A DNA stretch of 40,174 bases from Methylocystis sp. (GCF_021731785.1 NZ_JAKFWS010000051.1:1-40174), one strand, 5' to 3'. Numbered from the stretch's first letter, positions 26,512 through 36,804 are shown. The notes: generated by a model not told the origin, from the sequence alone. Translations and numbers: made by a program.

Positions 26512-28158
26512 TTACCGCAGCCCGTCGAAATAATTGTAGAACACGCCGGTCGGATCGTGCTTCTTGCGCAGCTCTTCGATGCGCTGAAAGTCTGCGCGAG
26601 TCGCGAAGGCGCGTCTCACATGATCGGGATAGGAGACTGAGTCAGTCTCGCCGATGTAGTAATTGGCGGCAAAGGGCTTCAAAATTTCCAGATATTTTTT
26701 GTGCCAGTTCAGGTTCGTGTCGTCGTCGCGGGCGTTCCTCCAAATCGTCCAAAGCCCGCCATACAAAGGCGCTCTCATCGCAAAAGCCGCGTCAGCCGGC
26801 GCGGTCGCGTTCTGTCCGGTGGAGAATGCATAGAGCACGAGCGACTCGGGCGAAGGCGCATTCATGAAATGCGCCTTGAGCGCCTCGAACAGCCCCTTCG
26901 GATTTGAATTCGAGAACATCGCCTCGACCTGATTGCGGCGGTTCTCCGGCCACATCGCGCCGGACATGTCAAAGAGACGATCAAAATCGACATGCTCGTT
27001 CACCGTCTTCGACAGGCATTCCCCGATGATCGGGCATTGCTCCAGAAGACTTGTCGCGTTTCTGGCCTCCTCTTGCGAATCGGCGAACACGGTCGCCGTC
27101 ATCAACGACACTTTGCCGGATTGCGCCTTGCATCGATCGGCGAGTTCCGACGGCGCGGTGAGGAGAAACAGGCTGAGTTCGACATTCGCCGGCAACTTGC
27201 CGGCGATGTTTGCGAGCCAGTCGGCGACGCCTCCGACCTTGTCGAGGCTGTAGAAATAGGAGCTGGCGGCGATATGCTTCGGCAATGGATAGAGCTTCAG
27301 ATGGTAGCGCACGGCGACGCCGAAGAAGCCATAGCCTGCGCCGCGCGCGGCCCAGAAATAATCGGCGTTCTGATTTTTGCTCGCCGTGATCAGATCGCCT
27401 TCGGCCGTCACCACGTCGACGGCTTCGACGCCGGCGACGCCGGGTCCCCAAACGCCCTGATTCCAAGCCATGCCGCCGCTCAAGAGATAGCCGCTCAGCT
27501 TCACCTGCGGACAGTGACCGCTCGGGTAGGACAGGCCGACCGCATTCAATCGCCTCTGCAGTTCCCGGTTGCTGATGATGGGTTGCAGCGTCGCGCGACG
27601 CGACCCTGCGTCGATGGAAATGATCTTGTCGAGACTTCCGAGGTCGATCAGCAGTCCACCGCGCCGCAGCGACGGGCAGCACCAATTGTGACCGCCGCCG
27701 CGCACGACGACCTTCAATCCGTTGCGGCGTGCGAATCGAACCGCTTCGCAAACATCTTGCTCGTCTTGAACCCTTACGATGATCTGCGGCAATCGATCGC
27801 TCGCGTGCAGTTGATTCCATAGCCCGTCGAACGCCAGCCGATTGAAATCGGCGTCGTCAGGCGTCGCAATTTCGCCTTTGATCTTGTTGCGAAGCGCGAT
27901 TGCGTCGATCGTTCGACCTTGTTCGCGCGCAGCGGCCGTCGCGACGCCGGGCAGCCGTTCAGCATAGGCCGATCCGCCGACGAGCGCTCCCCCGATCATC
28001 ACCGAACGGCGGCTGAAGTCGCCGCTCCGCGCATTCGCCGCGTCGCCTTCTCTTTGGACGGTCTTGGCCGTCTCTTCGTTCTCGGAATCGCTTGCTGCAC
28101 TCGGCATTTTCTTACTGCAGACCCGGACAGAGGAATTCCTGGCGTTGGAGCCCGCCAT
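26512..28158 (-). CDS. Berberine-bridge-type FAD-linked oxidase with Tat-like leader
   Basis: An oxidase of about 548 residues. The FAD-binding domain has VVRGGGHNWCC, whose His is the usual 8-alpha-histidyl FAD link, and SGHCPQVKLSGYLLSGGM, whose Cys fits the 6-S-cysteinyl link, so FAD may be bound bicovalently. GAGYGFFGVAVRYHLKLYP and the BBE-type C-terminus (HDPTGVFYNYFDGLR) agree. Near the N-terminus, SRRSVMIGGALVGGSAYAE looks like a twin-arginine signal after a long polar n-region, so export of the folded flavoprotein is likely. Substrates in the family are sugars, alcohols or alkaloid-like amines; none can be chosen here. ATG 28158 has AAGG upstream; ATG 28107 and a TTG at 28200 are alternatives. 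Confidence 0.87.
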   Translation of the reverse strand: MAGSNARNSSVRVCSKKMPSAASDSENEETAKTVQREGDAANARSGDFSRRSVMIGGALVGGSAYAERLPGVATAAAREQGRTIDAIALRNKIKGEIATPDDADFNRLAFDGLWNQLHASDRLPQIIVRVQDEQDVCEAVRFARRNGLKVVVRGGGHNWCCPSLRRGGLLIDLGSLDKIISIDAGSRRATLQPIISNRELQRRLNAVGLSYPSGHCPQVKLSGYLLSGGMAWNQGVWGPGVAGVEAVDVVTAEGDLITASKNQNADYFWAARGAGYGFFGVAVRYHLKLYPLPKHIAASSYFYSLDKVGGVADWLANIAGKLPANVELSLFLLTAPSELADRCKAQSGKVSLMTATVFADSQEEARNATSLLEQCPIIGECLSKTVNEHVDFDRLFDMSGAMWPENRRNQVEAMFSNSNPKGLFEALKAHFMNAPSPESLVLYAFSTGQNATAPADAAFAMRAPLYGGLWTIWRNARDDDTNLNWHKKYLEILKPFAANYYIGETDSVSYPDHVRRAFATRADFQRIEELRKKHDPTGVFYNYFDGLR

Positions 28159-28390
28159 GAAAATTGCCTTGCAAGAGCGCTCGGCCAAGCGCTTATCCAA
28201 GAGCGTGGCTGTTCTACAATGAAACGGAGAAGCACGGAAGTTCGTGGAGTTTTCGCTGCATTTTTAAGAGTCGCTGATGAGGCGAAATTCCTAATGGCGC
28301 CCTTACATCACTCGCGACCACATTCCCGTTCGCGCGATCCTCGTCAGCCGACGCCAGGGCGCGCACGCGACATCAAAGTGAGATGCGCTC

Positions 28391-28504
28391 ATGCCTCTTT
28401 CTCTCATTGGCCTCGGCGTTGGTGCCTTGGTCTTCCTAATCGCCAATAGCCTCGTTCACGAGATGCGGGCGCGGCGCGCGCGCCACGGCTCACGGCGACC
28501 GTAA
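28391..28504 (+). CDS. Possible 37-residue membrane micro-ORF in the kdp leader
   Basis: Reads MPLSLIGLGVGALVFLIANS then a basic tail ending in RHGSRRP. One hydrophobic helix plus a positive C-terminus suggests a single-pass peptide with its tail in the cytosol. It starts the run of short frames leading into kdpA and is followed 15 bp later by the next micro-ORF. No good Shine-Dalgarno is visible. The 232-bp gap between the divergent oxidase gene and this ORF should hold the kdp promoter; I see no convincing KdpE box, only a T-rich patch near 28260-28270. Confidence 0.4.
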   Translation: MPLSLIGLGVGALVFLIANSLVHEMRARRARHGSRRP

Positions 28505-28519
28505 CCGCGGAGAGGAAAC

Positions 28520-28603
28520 ATGCTCGATGTTCTATGCGTTGGCTTCGGCCTTTTGCTTTTCGCGATCGTCGGCGCGTACGCCCGCGCTTGCGGTCGCCTT
28601 TAG
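28520..28603 (+). CDS. 27-residue membrane micro-protein of the kdp operon
   Basis: Encodes MLDVLCVGFGLLLFAIVGAY then ARACGRL. AGAGG lies about 6 nt before the ATG. A hydrophobic helix followed by a Y-A-R-A-C-x-R-L tail resembles the very short, usually unannotated peptide that I recall just ahead of kdpF in many proteobacterial kdp operons. It ends 9 bp before kdpF. It may be an accessory subunit of the KdpFABC complex, by inference only. Confidence 0.55.
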   Translation: MLDVLCVGFGLLLFAIVGAYARACGRL

Positions 28604-28612
28604 GAGAATCGC

Positions 28613-28699
28613 ATGTCCGAACCTGTCATTGGACTGATCGTCGCCGTTTTGCTCGGCGCGTATCTCGCCTACACGCTGCTCCATCCCGAAAAATTCTAA
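28613..28699 (+). CDS. kdpF: Potassium-transporting ATPase subunit KdpF
   Basis: A 28-residue single-helix peptide, [20 protein letters not shown] then TLLHPEKF. The LxxPE+F ending is the signature of KdpF, the lipid-like stabilising subunit of the KdpFABC complex in the inner membrane. AGGAG precedes the ATG by about 5 nt. It is followed by kdpA 31 bp later. Confidence 0.9.
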   Translation: MSEPVIGLIVAVLLGAYLAYTLLHPEKF

Positions 28700-28730
28700 A
28701 GGGAGGCTCGGCGCAAGCCGGGCGTTCGCC

Positions 28731-30440
28731 ATGACTTCCATTGGGCTGGCGCAAATCGCCATCGTCCTGATTGCCGTTATCGTCGCGGCTGTTCCGCTCG
28801 GCGGTTACATAGCCCGCGTTTTAGCGGGCGAGCGAAGCCTGCTGACGCCGGCGCTGTCGCCGATCGAACGCGCCTTCTACAGGCTCGCGGGCGTCGATCC
28901 AACGCGCGATCAAAATTGGCTTGCCTACACAATGGCGATGCTCGCCTTCAGCGTCGTTGGATTTGGTTCGCTCTACGCTCTGCAGCGGCTTCAGGCCTAT
29001 CTGCCGCTCAATCCGCAGGGCTTTGGCGGCGTTCCCGCCGATCTCGCCTTCAACACGTCGATGAGCTTCATCACCAACACTAATTGGCAGAACTACGGCG
29101 GCGAGTCGACGATGAGTCACTTGACCCAGATGCTCGGCCTCACCGTGCACAATTTCGTATCCGCCGCGACCGGACTTGCGATGGCCTTTGCCTTGGTGCG
29201 CGGATTTTCGCGCGCCGAGTCGCCGACGATCGGCAATTTCTGGGTCGATCTCACGCGCTCGACGCTTTACGTCCTCCTGCCGCTCTCGATCGTCGTCGCC
29301 CTCGCGCTCGTCGCTCTCGGCGTGCCGCAGACCCTCCAAGGTTCGATCGAAGCGACGACGCTCGAGGGCGCGAAGCAGACGCTCGCCATCGGCCCCGTCG
29401 CCAGTCAAGAGGCGATCAAGGAACTCGGCACCAATGGCGGCGGCTTCTTCAACGCCAATTCAGCGCATCCCTTCGAGAGCCCGAATGCCCTTTCCAACAT
29501 GCTGGAAATCTGGGCTCTGCTTGTCGTCCCCTTCGCGACGGCCTTCGCCTTCGGACGTGCGGTGTCGGATTATCGACAAGGTCGGGCGGTCGCCATCACC
29601 ATGATGATCGTGCTCGTCACGGGCGTTCTGATCGCTTACTGGGCCGAGGCAAGCGGAAATCCCTTGCTGACCGAGATCGGCGTCGACCCGTCGCCCGGCA
29701 ATATGGAAGGCAAGGAGGTCCGCTTCGGCTCCGCGATGAGCGCGCTGTTCGCCGCGTCGACGACCGGCACGAGCTGCGGCGCCGTAAATTCCATGCACGA
29801 CTCCTTCATGCCGCTCGGCGGTCTCGTGCCCTTGTTCAATATGTTGATGGGCAGCATCGCGCCGGGCGGCGTCGGCGCCGGTCTCTATGGATTCCTGGTG
29901 CTGGCGATTATCGCCGTTTTCGTGGCAGGTCTTATGGTCGGCCGCACGCCGGAATATCTCGGCAAAAAGATCGAGGTGCGCGAGATGAAACTCGCGATGC
30001 TGGCGGTGCTGATCTATCCGCTCACAGTTCTCGTCTTCACGGGCGTTTCGGTAATGCTCCAGACCGGCCTCGCCAGTCTGAACAACGCGGGCCCTCACGG
30101 GCTCTCCGAAATCCTTTACGCGTTCGCTTCGGCGACGGACAACAACGGGTCGGCTTTCGCAGGGCTGACGGGCAATACGCTTTGGTACAACACGACGCTC
30201 GGCGTCGCGATGCTGCTGGGGCGCTTCGCCTTCGTCATACCCGTACTGGCGATCGCAGGTTCATTCGCGGCGAAAAAGAAGGGCGCGCCCTCGGTCGGTA
30301 CCTTCCCGACGCATGGACCGCTCTTCATCGGCCTGCTGCTCGGCGTCATCATCGTCCTCTATCTGCTGCAATATTTTCCGGCGCTGGCGCTTGGCCCGAT
30401 CGTCGAGCATTTCGCGCTGCTCGCCGGAAAGACCTTCTAA
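28731..30440 (+). CDS. kdpA: Potassium-transporting ATPase subunit KdpA
   Basis: A 569-residue, roughly ten-helix inner-membrane protein of the SKT superfamily that forms the K+-selective channel of KdpFABC. Four pore loops with characteristic Gly residues are visible: [54 protein letters not shown] and [17 protein letters not shown]. Length and sequence order match the family. Its TAA is immediately followed by the GGAG that serves kdpB. A GGGAGG (28701-28706) lies 24 nt before the start, rather far, so initiation may depend on coupling to kdpF. Confidence 0.97.
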   Translation: MTSIGLAQIAIVLIAVIVAAVPLGGYIARVLAGERSLLTPALSPIERAFYRLAGVDPTRDQNWLAYTMAMLAFSVVGFGSLYALQRLQAYLPLNPQGFGGVPADLAFNTSMSFITNTNWQNYGGESTMSHLTQMLGLTVHNFVSAATGLAMAFALVRGFSRAESPTIGNFWVDLTRSTLYVLLPLSIVVALALVALGVPQTLQGSIEATTLEGAKQTLAIGPVASQEAIKELGTNGGGFFNANSAHPFESPNALSNMLEIWALLVVPFATAFAFGRAVSDYRQGRAVAITMMIVLVTGVLIAYWAEASGNPLLTEIGVDPSPGNMEGKEVRFGSAMSALFAASTTGTSCGAVNSMHDSFMPLGGLVPLFNMLMGSIAPGGVGAGLYGFLVLAIIAVFVAGLMVGRTPEYLGKKIEVREMKLAMLAVLIYPLTVLVFTGVSVMLQTGLASLNNAGPHGLSEILYAFASATDNNGSAFAGLTGNTLWYNTTLGVAMLLGRFAFVIPVLAIAGSFAAKKKGAPSVGTFPTHGPLFIGLLLGVIIVLYLLQYFPALALGPIVEHFALLAGKTF

Positions 30441-30451
30441 GGAGCATGTCC

Positions 30452-32500
30452 ATGTCGCATAAGGTCGCCGCTCCCGGTCTGTTCGACGCCCGGATCACCA
30501 AGCGCGCTGCGGTCGACGCCTTCAAGAAGCTCGATCCGCGACGCCTCGCGCGCAATCCGGTGATCTTCGTCACGGAAATCGTGTCGGCCGTCGTGACGGC
30601 GTTCTTTGTGCGCGATCTCCTCGCGCAGAACGGCGCCGCCTCTTTCTCCGGCCAGATCGCCGCCTGGCTCTGGTTCACCGTCCTCTTCGCCAATTTCGCC
30701 GAGGCGGTCGCCGAAGGACGTGGCAAGGCGCAGGCGGACGCTTTGCGCAAGACACGCAGCGATTCACACGCCAACCGATTGATTGATCCGCAAAACAAAA
30801 GCGGGATGAAGGATGTTTATGAGGGCGTGTCGGCGCTCGATCTAAGGGTCGGCGACGTGGTGCTGGTCGAAGCGGGCGAGTTCATCCCTGGCGACGGCGA
30901 AGTGATCGAAGGCGTCGCCTCGGTCAATGAGTCAGCGATCACAGGCGAGTCCGCGCCGGTTATTCGCGAGGCGGGCGGCGACCGCTCGGCCGTTACCGGA
31001 GGCACGACGGTGCTCTCCGACTGGATCAAGGTCAAGATCACCGCCGCGCCTGGTTCGACCTTCATTGATCGCATGATCGCGCTCGTCGAGGGCGCCCAGC
31101 GGCAGAAAACGCCCAACGAACTGGCGCTGTCGATCCTCCTGTCGGGACTGACCATCATTTTTCTCATCGTCTGTGTGACGCTTTGGCCGCTTGCCGCCTA
31201 TTCCGGCGCGGCGCTTTCGATCACCGTGTTGATCGCGCTGCTTGTCTGTTTGATCCCGACGACCATCGGCGGTCTCCTGTCGGCGATCGGCATCGCCGGC
31301 ATGGATCGGCTGATCCGCTTCAATGTCATCGCCACCTCGGGCCGCGCGGTGGAGGCGGCGGGCGACGTCGACACGCTGCTTCTCGACAAGACCGGCACCA
31401 TCACCTTCGGCAATCGCATGGCGGACGAGTTGGTTCCAGTGGAAGGCGTATCGGAGCGCGCCTTCGTCGAAGCCGCACTGCTTGCGTCGCTCGCGGATGA
31501 AACGCCGGAGGGGCGCTCTATCGTCGCTCTGGCGAAAAGCGCGCTTGGCTTTTCAACGCCCGACCTCGGCCCAGAGGCGCAAATCATTCCTTTTTCCGCC
31601 CATACGCGCATCTCAGGGGTCGATCTTCCCGGACGCACGCTGCGCAAGGGCGCCGTCGACGCCGTCGCCGGGCAAGTCAAATCCATTCCTGTCGATTTCG
31701 AACGCGCCGTGGAGCGCATCTCGCGCGCCGGGGGCACGCCTTTGGCGGTGTCGGAAAACGGCAGGCTGCTGGGCGTCATTCACCTCAAGGACATCATCAA
31801 GCCCGACATCAAGTCGCGTTTCGCGGCGTTGCGCGCCATGGGCATCAAGACGGTGATGGTCACTGGCGACAATGCGATCACCGCCGCGGCGATCGCCGGA
31901 GAAGCGGGAGTCGATGATTTCATCGCGCAAGCCAAGCCCGAGGACAAACTCGCCTATATCCGTAAGGAGCAGCAGGGCGGGCGCCTCATCGCCATGTGCG
32001 GCGACGGCACCAATGATGCGCCGGCGCTCGCTCAAGCGGACGTTGGCGTCGCCATGCAGACCGGCACGCAGGCAGCGCGCGAAGCCGGCAATATGGTCGA
32101 CCTCGACAGCGATCCGACAAAGCTCATCGAGATCGTCGCGATCGGCAAGCAGCTGCTGATGACGCGCGGCTCCCTGACGACCTTCTCGATCGCCAACGAC
32201 GTTGCCAAATATTTCGCGATCATTCCGGCGCTGTTTGTCGTCGCCTATCCCGAACTGGAGGCGATCAACATTATGAAGCTCGCCTCGCCGCAGTCGGCGA
32301 TCCTCTCGGCGGTGATCTTCAACGCGCTGATCATTATCGGGCTCATACCGCTGGCGCTGAAGGGCGTCCCATACCGGCCTGTGGGCGCCGCCGCGCTGTT
32401 GCGGAGAAATCTGCTGATCTATGGGCTCGGCGGCCTGATCGCGCCCTTCATCGGCATCAAGCTCATCGATCTCGCCGTCTCGGCCATTCATCTCGCATAA
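30452..32500 (+). CDS. kdpB: Potassium-transporting P-type ATPase subunit KdpB
   Basis: A 682-residue P-type ATPase that powers K+ uptake by KdpFABC. The phosphorylation site is Asp312 in [13 protein letters not shown]. The actuator motif is TGES, the P-domain motif [19 protein letters not shown], and the N-domain carries the Kdp-type HTRISGVD segment. About seven membrane helices are seen. I chose ATG 30452 because GGAG (30441-30444) is 7 nt upstream; ATG 30446, two codons earlier and in frame, would be only 1 nt from it. Confidence 0.97.
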   Translation: MSHKVAAPGLFDARITKRAAVDAFKKLDPRRLARNPVIFVTEIVSAVVTAFFVRDLLAQNGAASFSGQIAAWLWFTVLFANFAEAVAEGRGKAQADALRKTRSDSHANRLIDPQNKSGMKDVYEGVSALDLRVGDVVLVEAGEFIPGDGEVIEGVASVNESAITGESAPVIREAGGDRSAVTGGTTVLSDWIKVKITAAPGSTFIDRMIALVEGAQRQKTPNELALSILLSGLTIIFLIVCVTLWPLAAYSGAALSITVLIALLVCLIPTTIGGLLSAIGIAGMDRLIRFNVIATSGRAVEAAGDVDTLLLDKTGTITFGNRMADELVPVEGVSERAFVEAALLASLADETPEGRSIVALAKSALGFSTPDLGPEAQIIPFSAHTRISGVDLPGRTLRKGAVDAVAGQVKSIPVDFERAVERISRAGGTPLAVSENGRLLGVIHLKDIIKPDIKSRFAALRAMGIKTVMVTGDNAITAAAIAGEAGVDDFIAQAKPEDKLAYIRKEQQGGRLIAMCGDGTNDAPALAQADVGVAMQTGTQAAREAGNMVDLDSDPTKLIEIVAIGKQLLMTRGSLTTFSIANDVAKYFAIIPALFVVAYPELEAINIMKLASPQSAILSAVIFNALIIIGLIPLALKGVPYRPVGAAALLRRNLLIYGLGGLIAPFIGIKLIDLAVSAIHLA

Positions 32501-32511
32501 GGAGCTCTCAG

Positions 32512-33111
32512 ATGCTCTCCCAAATTCGTCCGGCGATCGTCATGATCGTTCTTTTCACGGGGCTCACCGGAGTCGTCTACCCGCTCGCGATCACCGGAGT
32601 TGCGCAACTCGCCCTGCCGACGCAGGCGAATGGAAGCCTAATCGAACGCGATGGAACAGTCATCGGCTCGACGCTGATCGGGCAGAACTTTGCCTCCGAT
32701 CGCTATTTTCATGGCCGCCCCTCGGCGACGACCGGCCCGGATCCAGCTGACTCTTCCAAGACAATCGACGCGCCTTACAATGCTTCAAACTCGATGGGCT
32801 CCAATCTCGGACCGACCTCGAAAAAGCTCGTCGATCGCGTAAACGGCGCGATCGAGGCGGAATTCGCCGCCGGCCGCATTGATGTCGTCGCCGCTGACGC
32901 CGTAACGACGTCCGGCTCCGGCCTCGATCCGCATATTTCGCCGCAGTTCGCGCTGGCGCAGGCGGGCGCCGTCGCCAGGGCCCGTAATCTCAGCGAGTCC
33001 CAGGTGCGCGCGCTTGTCGAAGCGAATATCGAAGGACGTGTTCTTGGCGCGATCGGCGAGCCGCGGGTAAATGTGCTCTTGCTCAACATGGCCATTGATC
33101 GCTTAAAATGA
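32512..33111 (+). CDS. kdpC: Potassium-transporting ATPase subunit KdpC
   Basis: A 199-residue bitopic protein with one N-terminal membrane helix (about 6-28, [22 protein letters not shown]) and a periplasmic domain. The motifs are [51 protein letters not shown] and the C-terminal [18 protein letters not shown]. KdpC assists high-affinity K+ binding by the KdpFABC complex. It starts 11 bp after kdpB with AAGGAG between, and is followed by kdpD after 27 bp. Confidence 0.96.
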   Translation: MLSQIRPAIVMIVLFTGLTGVVYPLAITGVAQLALPTQANGSLIERDGTVIGSTLIGQNFASDRYFHGRPSATTGPDPADSSKTIDAPYNASNSMGSNLGPTSKKLVDRVNGAIEAEFAAGRIDVVAADAVTTSGSGLDPHISPQFALAQAGAVARARNLSESQVRALVEANIEGRVLGAIGEPRVNVLLLNMAIDRLK

Positions 33112-33138
33112 CGCCGAGGCCCCAGAAAGTAGACGTCT

Positions 33139-35838
33139 TTGGCACGCGACGACGGAGACTTCGACCGCCGACCTGATCCCGACGCCCTCCTTGCCTTGAG
33201 CGACAAGGAGGGCAGAGGGAAGCTATGCATTTTCCTTGGCGCCGCGCCAGGCGTCGGCAAGACATATGCGATGCTGGCGCGCGCGCAAACCGCAAAGGCT
33301 GAGGGCGTCGATATTGTCGTAGGGGTGGCCGAGACTCACGGTCGCCTAGAAACCCAAGCGCTCCTCGCCGGTCTCGAAACCCTGCCCCGCCGCAAATGTG
33401 AATATCGCGGTCGCACCATCGAGGAATTCGACATAGACACCGCGCTGGCGCGAAAGCCTCAGCTCATCCTCGTCGACGAATTCGCGCACACCAACGCGCC
33501 TGACAGCCGTCATCCCAAACGCTGGCAGGATGTCGAGGAGTTGCTCGATGTCGGCATCGACGTCTGGACGACGCTCAATGTCCAGCATCTTGAAAGCCTC
33601 GCCGACGTCGTCTCACGCGTTACCGGCGTCGCCGTGCGCGAGACCGTGCCGGATCGCGTCCTGCAGACCGCTTCAGACGTCATTCTTGTCGACATCACGC
33701 CCGATGAGCTGCTCCAGAGGCTGAAGGAAGGCAAGGTCTACGTTCCCGAGACCGCGAAACGCGCGCTCCAGAATTTCTTCACGCCGCGCAATCTCACGGC
33801 GCTGCGGGAACTAGCGCTGCGTCGAACGGCGGAGCGCGTCGACGACCAAATGGTCGACTTCCTTCGTCAGGGAGCGATCGAAGGGCCCTGGGCGACTGCC
33901 GAACGCTTGCTCGTCTGCGTCGGCCGCGATGCAAACTCCGAAGCCGTGGTTCGCGCCGGCGCACGCCTCGCCACGGCCCTCAACGCCACTTGGATCGCGC
34001 TTTACGTCGAGCGCGCCGGCCAGGAAGAAGAATCTGCCGAGGTCGTGAGAAACGTCGACCAGGCGTTAAGGCTTGCGGAACGGCTCGGGGCGGAAATCGC
34101 CCGGACGCCAGGAGACGATCTCGCTGGCGAAGTGCTGCGTTTCGCGCGACGCGAAAATATCACGCAGATCGTCCTGGGCCGCTCGCGCGCGCGGCCTTTT
34201 TCTCGACTGATACGGCGCTCGCTGACCGACGAAGTTCTTCGCCGGTCGACCGATATCGCCGTTCACGTCGTTGTGCAGGAGGGCGGCCCGCCGCAAAACA
34301 GACTGGCTCGGAAATTGCCGACCTTGTCACAGACATCACTCGGCTTCGGCGGCGCCACGATCTCCGTCACGATGACGGTCCTGGTCGGATATGGCCTCGA
34401 GCGCTGGCTCGGCCTCGTCAATCCGTCGGTCATCTTCCTGCTTCCCGTCGTGCTTTGCGCCGTTTGGCTGGGGATGTGGTCCGCGATCACTGCGGCGCTC
34501 CTGTCCTTTGTGGCCTGCGACTTCTTCTTTTTCGATCCGCGCTACGAACTGACGATCTCGCAGCCACAGGAATTTCTTTCGCTCCTCGTCGCGCTGGTCG
34601 TCGCTATCATCACTGGAATGCTCGCGAGCAAAATGCGCAATTATGCGCAAAACATGCGCCAGCGCTCTCAAGCCGTGCAGTCGCTTTTCGAATTCTCTCG
34701 CAAGCTCTCCACGATAACCATGCTCGACGACATTCTCTGGGCGTCCGCTCTGCAAATTCAGAAGGCGGGCGAAGCGTCCTGCGTCATGATGCTGATCCCT
34801 GACGAGGGCGGTTTGAAAGTGTCGGCGGCCTGGCCCCCGGTCGATCAGATGGACGCCGGCGAACTCGCCGCCGCCCGTTGGGCGCTGGAAAAATCCGAGC
34901 CTGCCGGATGGCGGACCGATACGCTGCCCAATGTGCGCTTCCAATTCCGACCGCTGGCGACGGCGAGAGGGGTCGTCGCCGTTTGCGGGATCGAGCCCAA
35001 GACGCCCGACGAGCCGCTTTCCGCCGCTGCGGAAAGCACGATTTCGTCGCTGATTGAACAGACGGCGATCGCCATCGACCGCTCGATGCTCGTCGGCGAA
35101 TCGGTCAAGGCGGCGGCGCTTGAAGAAAATGAAAAATTGCGGACGATTCTGCTCTCCGCCCTGTCGCATGATCTGCGCACGCCGCTGACCTCGATCACCG
35201 GCGCGGTGACAAGCCTGCGCGAACTTGGCGAGAAGCTTCCGCCAGAGGATCGCAAAGACCTTCTGCTGTCGATTGAAGAAGAGGCCGGGCGCCTATCGCG
35301 CTTCATCGCCAATATGCTCGACATGTCGCGCATCGAGTCGGGCGCGCTGTCGCCGCGCAGCGATCTCGTCGATGTTACCGAGGTGATCCGCAGCGTCCTC
35401 GAAAGAGCCAAGAGAACTTTTCCGGGCAAGGATACTTCGATCAGCATCGCGCCCGAGCTGCCGCCTATTCGCGGCGACGCCAATCTCCTCGAACAGGTTC
35501 TCTTCAATCTGATCGACAATGCGCATAAATATGGCGGACCTGCCGGCGCGATCATTCACGCCCGGCGCGAAGGAGGCGACGTCGTCATCACTGTGACTGA
35601 CGAGGGGCCCGGCGTGAAAGCAGCCGACCTCGAGCGCATTTTCGAGAAATTTTATCGCAGCGGGCGCGTTGACGGCCGCAAGGCAGGAACTGGGCTCGGC
35701 CTCTCGATCTGCCGCGGACTGGTCAGGGCCATGGGTGGAACCATCGTCGCGCAAAGCCCTGCCGCCCGACGTCGAGGGACGAGAATCATCATGCGTTTTC
35801 CGGCCGCGGGCGAATCCAAGCGGGGCGTAGCGGCATGA
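33139..35838 (+). CDS. kdpD: Osmosensitive K+ sensor histidine kinase KdpD
   Basis: An 899-residue membrane kinase. The order is: N-terminal KdpD domain with Walker A-like GAAPGVGKTYAML (about 33-45) and the VDEFAHTNAPDSRHPKRWQD block; a universal-stress-like domain (about 250-370); four clustered membrane helices (about 400-500); a GAF-like region; and the kinase core, with phospho-acceptor His677 in ALSHDLRTPLTSITGA, then N-box FNLIDNAHKYG, DEGPGV and GTGLGLSICRGLV. It senses K+ limitation and phosphorylates KdpE. The start is TTG 33139 with only a weak upstream AGAAAG, which suits low kinase levels. The stop overlaps kdpE (ATGA). Confidence 0.96.
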   Translation: MARDDGDFDRRPDPDALLALSDKEGRGKLCIFLGAAPGVGKTYAMLARAQTAKAEGVDIVVGVAETHGRLETQALLAGLETLPRRKCEYRGRTIEEFDIDTALARKPQLILVDEFAHTNAPDSRHPKRWQDVEELLDVGIDVWTTLNVQHLESLADVVSRVTGVAVRETVPDRVLQTASDVILVDITPDELLQRLKEGKVYVPETAKRALQNFFTPRNLTALRELALRRTAERVDDQMVDFLRQGAIEGPWATAERLLVCVGRDANSEAVVRAGARLATALNATWIALYVERAGQEEESAEVVRNVDQALRLAERLGAEIARTPGDDLAGEVLRFARRENITQIVLGRSRARPFSRLIRRSLTDEVLRRSTDIAVHVVVQEGGPPQNRLARKLPTLSQTSLGFGGATISVTMTVLVGYGLERWLGLVNPSVIFLLPVVLCAVWLGMWSAITAALLSFVACDFFFFDPRYELTISQPQEFLSLLVALVVAIITGMLASKMRNYAQNMRQRSQAVQSLFEFSRKLSTITMLDDILWASALQIQKAGEASCVMMLIPDEGGLKVSAAWPPVDQMDAGELAAARWALEKSEPAGWRTDTLPNVRFQFRPLATARGVVAVCGIEPKTPDEPLSAAAESTISSLIEQTAIAIDRSMLVGESVKAAALEENEKLRTILLSALSHDLRTPLTSITGAVTSLRELGEKLPPEDRKDLLLSIEEEAGRLSRFIANMLDMSRIESGALSPRSDLVDVTEVIRSVLERAKRTFPGKDTSISIAPELPPIRGDANLLEQVLFNLIDNAHKYGGPAGAIIHARREGGDVVITVTDEGPGVKAADLERIFEKFYRSGRVDGRKAGTGLGLSICRGLVRAMGGTIVAQSPAARRRGTRIIMRFPAAGESKRGVAA

Positions 35839-36527
35839 ACGGCGCGCGCGTCCTCGTCGTCGACGACGAACCGCAGATACAGCGCGTGCTGCGGCCGTCG
35901 CTGACGGCGAGCGGCTACGAGGTCATCGAAGCGACGACAGGCCGCCAGGCGCTTGCGGCTGTACGCGAACATTCCCCCGACATCATCATCCTCGATCTTG
36001 GCCTTCCCGACATGGATGGCAAGGAAGTGCTGCGAAAGCTGCGAATCCTTGCGCGGACGCCTGTGATCGTTCTCTCGGCGCGCGACCGTGAATCGGAAAA
36101 AATCGCGGCGTTTGACCTCGGCGCCGACGACTATGTCGAGAAGCCTTTCGCTATGGGAGAGTTGCTGGCGCGCATGCGCACGGCCTTGCGTCATTCACAG
36201 AATGCGGCTTCGGACTCCCAATGCGTCGTCGCCGACGGACTCATGGTGAATGTTCCAAAGCGCATCGTGACGAGAAACGGCGCGCCGGCGAAACTGACGC
36301 CCAAGGAATTCGATCTTTTGGCCTTTCTCGCGCGACATGCGGGTCGGCCCCTGACGCACCGGGAAATATTGAAAGCCGTGTGGGGTCCAGCGCATCAGAA
36401 CGACAGTCAATATCTGCGCGTCTTCATCGGCCAGCTTAGGGCAAAGATCGAGGAAAACGCCGCGACGCCCAAAATCATTGTGACCGAGCCGGGCGTCGGC
36501 TACCGGTTTTTGGCGTCTGAGCGATGA
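35835..36527 (+). CDS. kdpE: Response regulator KdpE
   Basis: A 230-residue OmpR-family regulator that turns on the kdp operon under K+ limitation. The receiver domain has the acidic pair DDEPQIQRVL (11-12), phospho-Asp54 in IIILDLGLPDMDG, Ser/Thr in VLSARDRESEK and Lys in YVEKPFAMGELLARM. The winged-helix DNA-binding domain (about 130-228) has LTPKEFDLLAFLARHAGRPL and GVGYRFLASE at the end. It overlaps kdpD by 4 nt. All of kdpFABCDE reads in one direction, so autoregulation from the promoter upstream of the micro-ORFs is expected. Confidence 0.96.
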   Translation: MNGARVLVVDDEPQIQRVLRPSLTASGYEVIEATTGRQALAAVREHSPDIIILDLGLPDMDGKEVLRKLRILARTPVIVLSARDRESEKIAAFDLGADDYVEKPFAMGELLARMRTALRHSQNAASDSQCVVADGLMVNVPKRIVTRNGAPAKLTPKEFDLLAFLARHAGRPLTHREILKAVWGPAHQNDSQYLRVFIGQLRAKIEENAATPKIIVTEPGVGYRFLASER

Positions 36528-36586
36528 TGTCTTGCTGACGGATTCGAGATTGCTACGCTTCTGACGGCGGCAAGCGCCGGCGCAAA

Positions 36587-36709
36587 TTAATCGAGGCTTG
36601 GATCAATCCCGGTCAACGACAAGCCAAAGACGATGACGCACAGCGCAAGCGCGACCGTCACTCCGACAAGCGGCGCGGCGAGACCAGGGAGTATTTTGAG
36701 GAAGCGCAT
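36587..36709 (-). CDS. Possible 40-residue single-helix protein
   Basis: Reads MRFLKILPGLAAPLVGVTVA then LALCVIVFGLSLTGIDPSLD: a basic start, one long hydrophobic helix and a short acidic tail. It looks like a small membrane protein, but the upstream AGG is about 10 nt from the ATG and nothing is known to compare with. It could be chance. Confidence 0.35.
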   Translation of the reverse strand: MRFLKILPGLAAPLVGVTVALALCVIVFGLSLTGIDPSLD

Positions 36710-36804
36710 GAACCGGTTCGCCTGGGAAAGAGCGCGATCTAAATGGCGGACCGTTAAAAGAGGGTTAGCAGCGCCCTGTCAAGGGCAAAGAGAAAACGTC
36801 AAGT

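Noticed and set aside
28201-28390. KdpE binding box or riboswitch in the kdp leader
   Set aside because: Only a T-rich patch is seen; no sequence close enough to a known KdpE site or structured leader to name.
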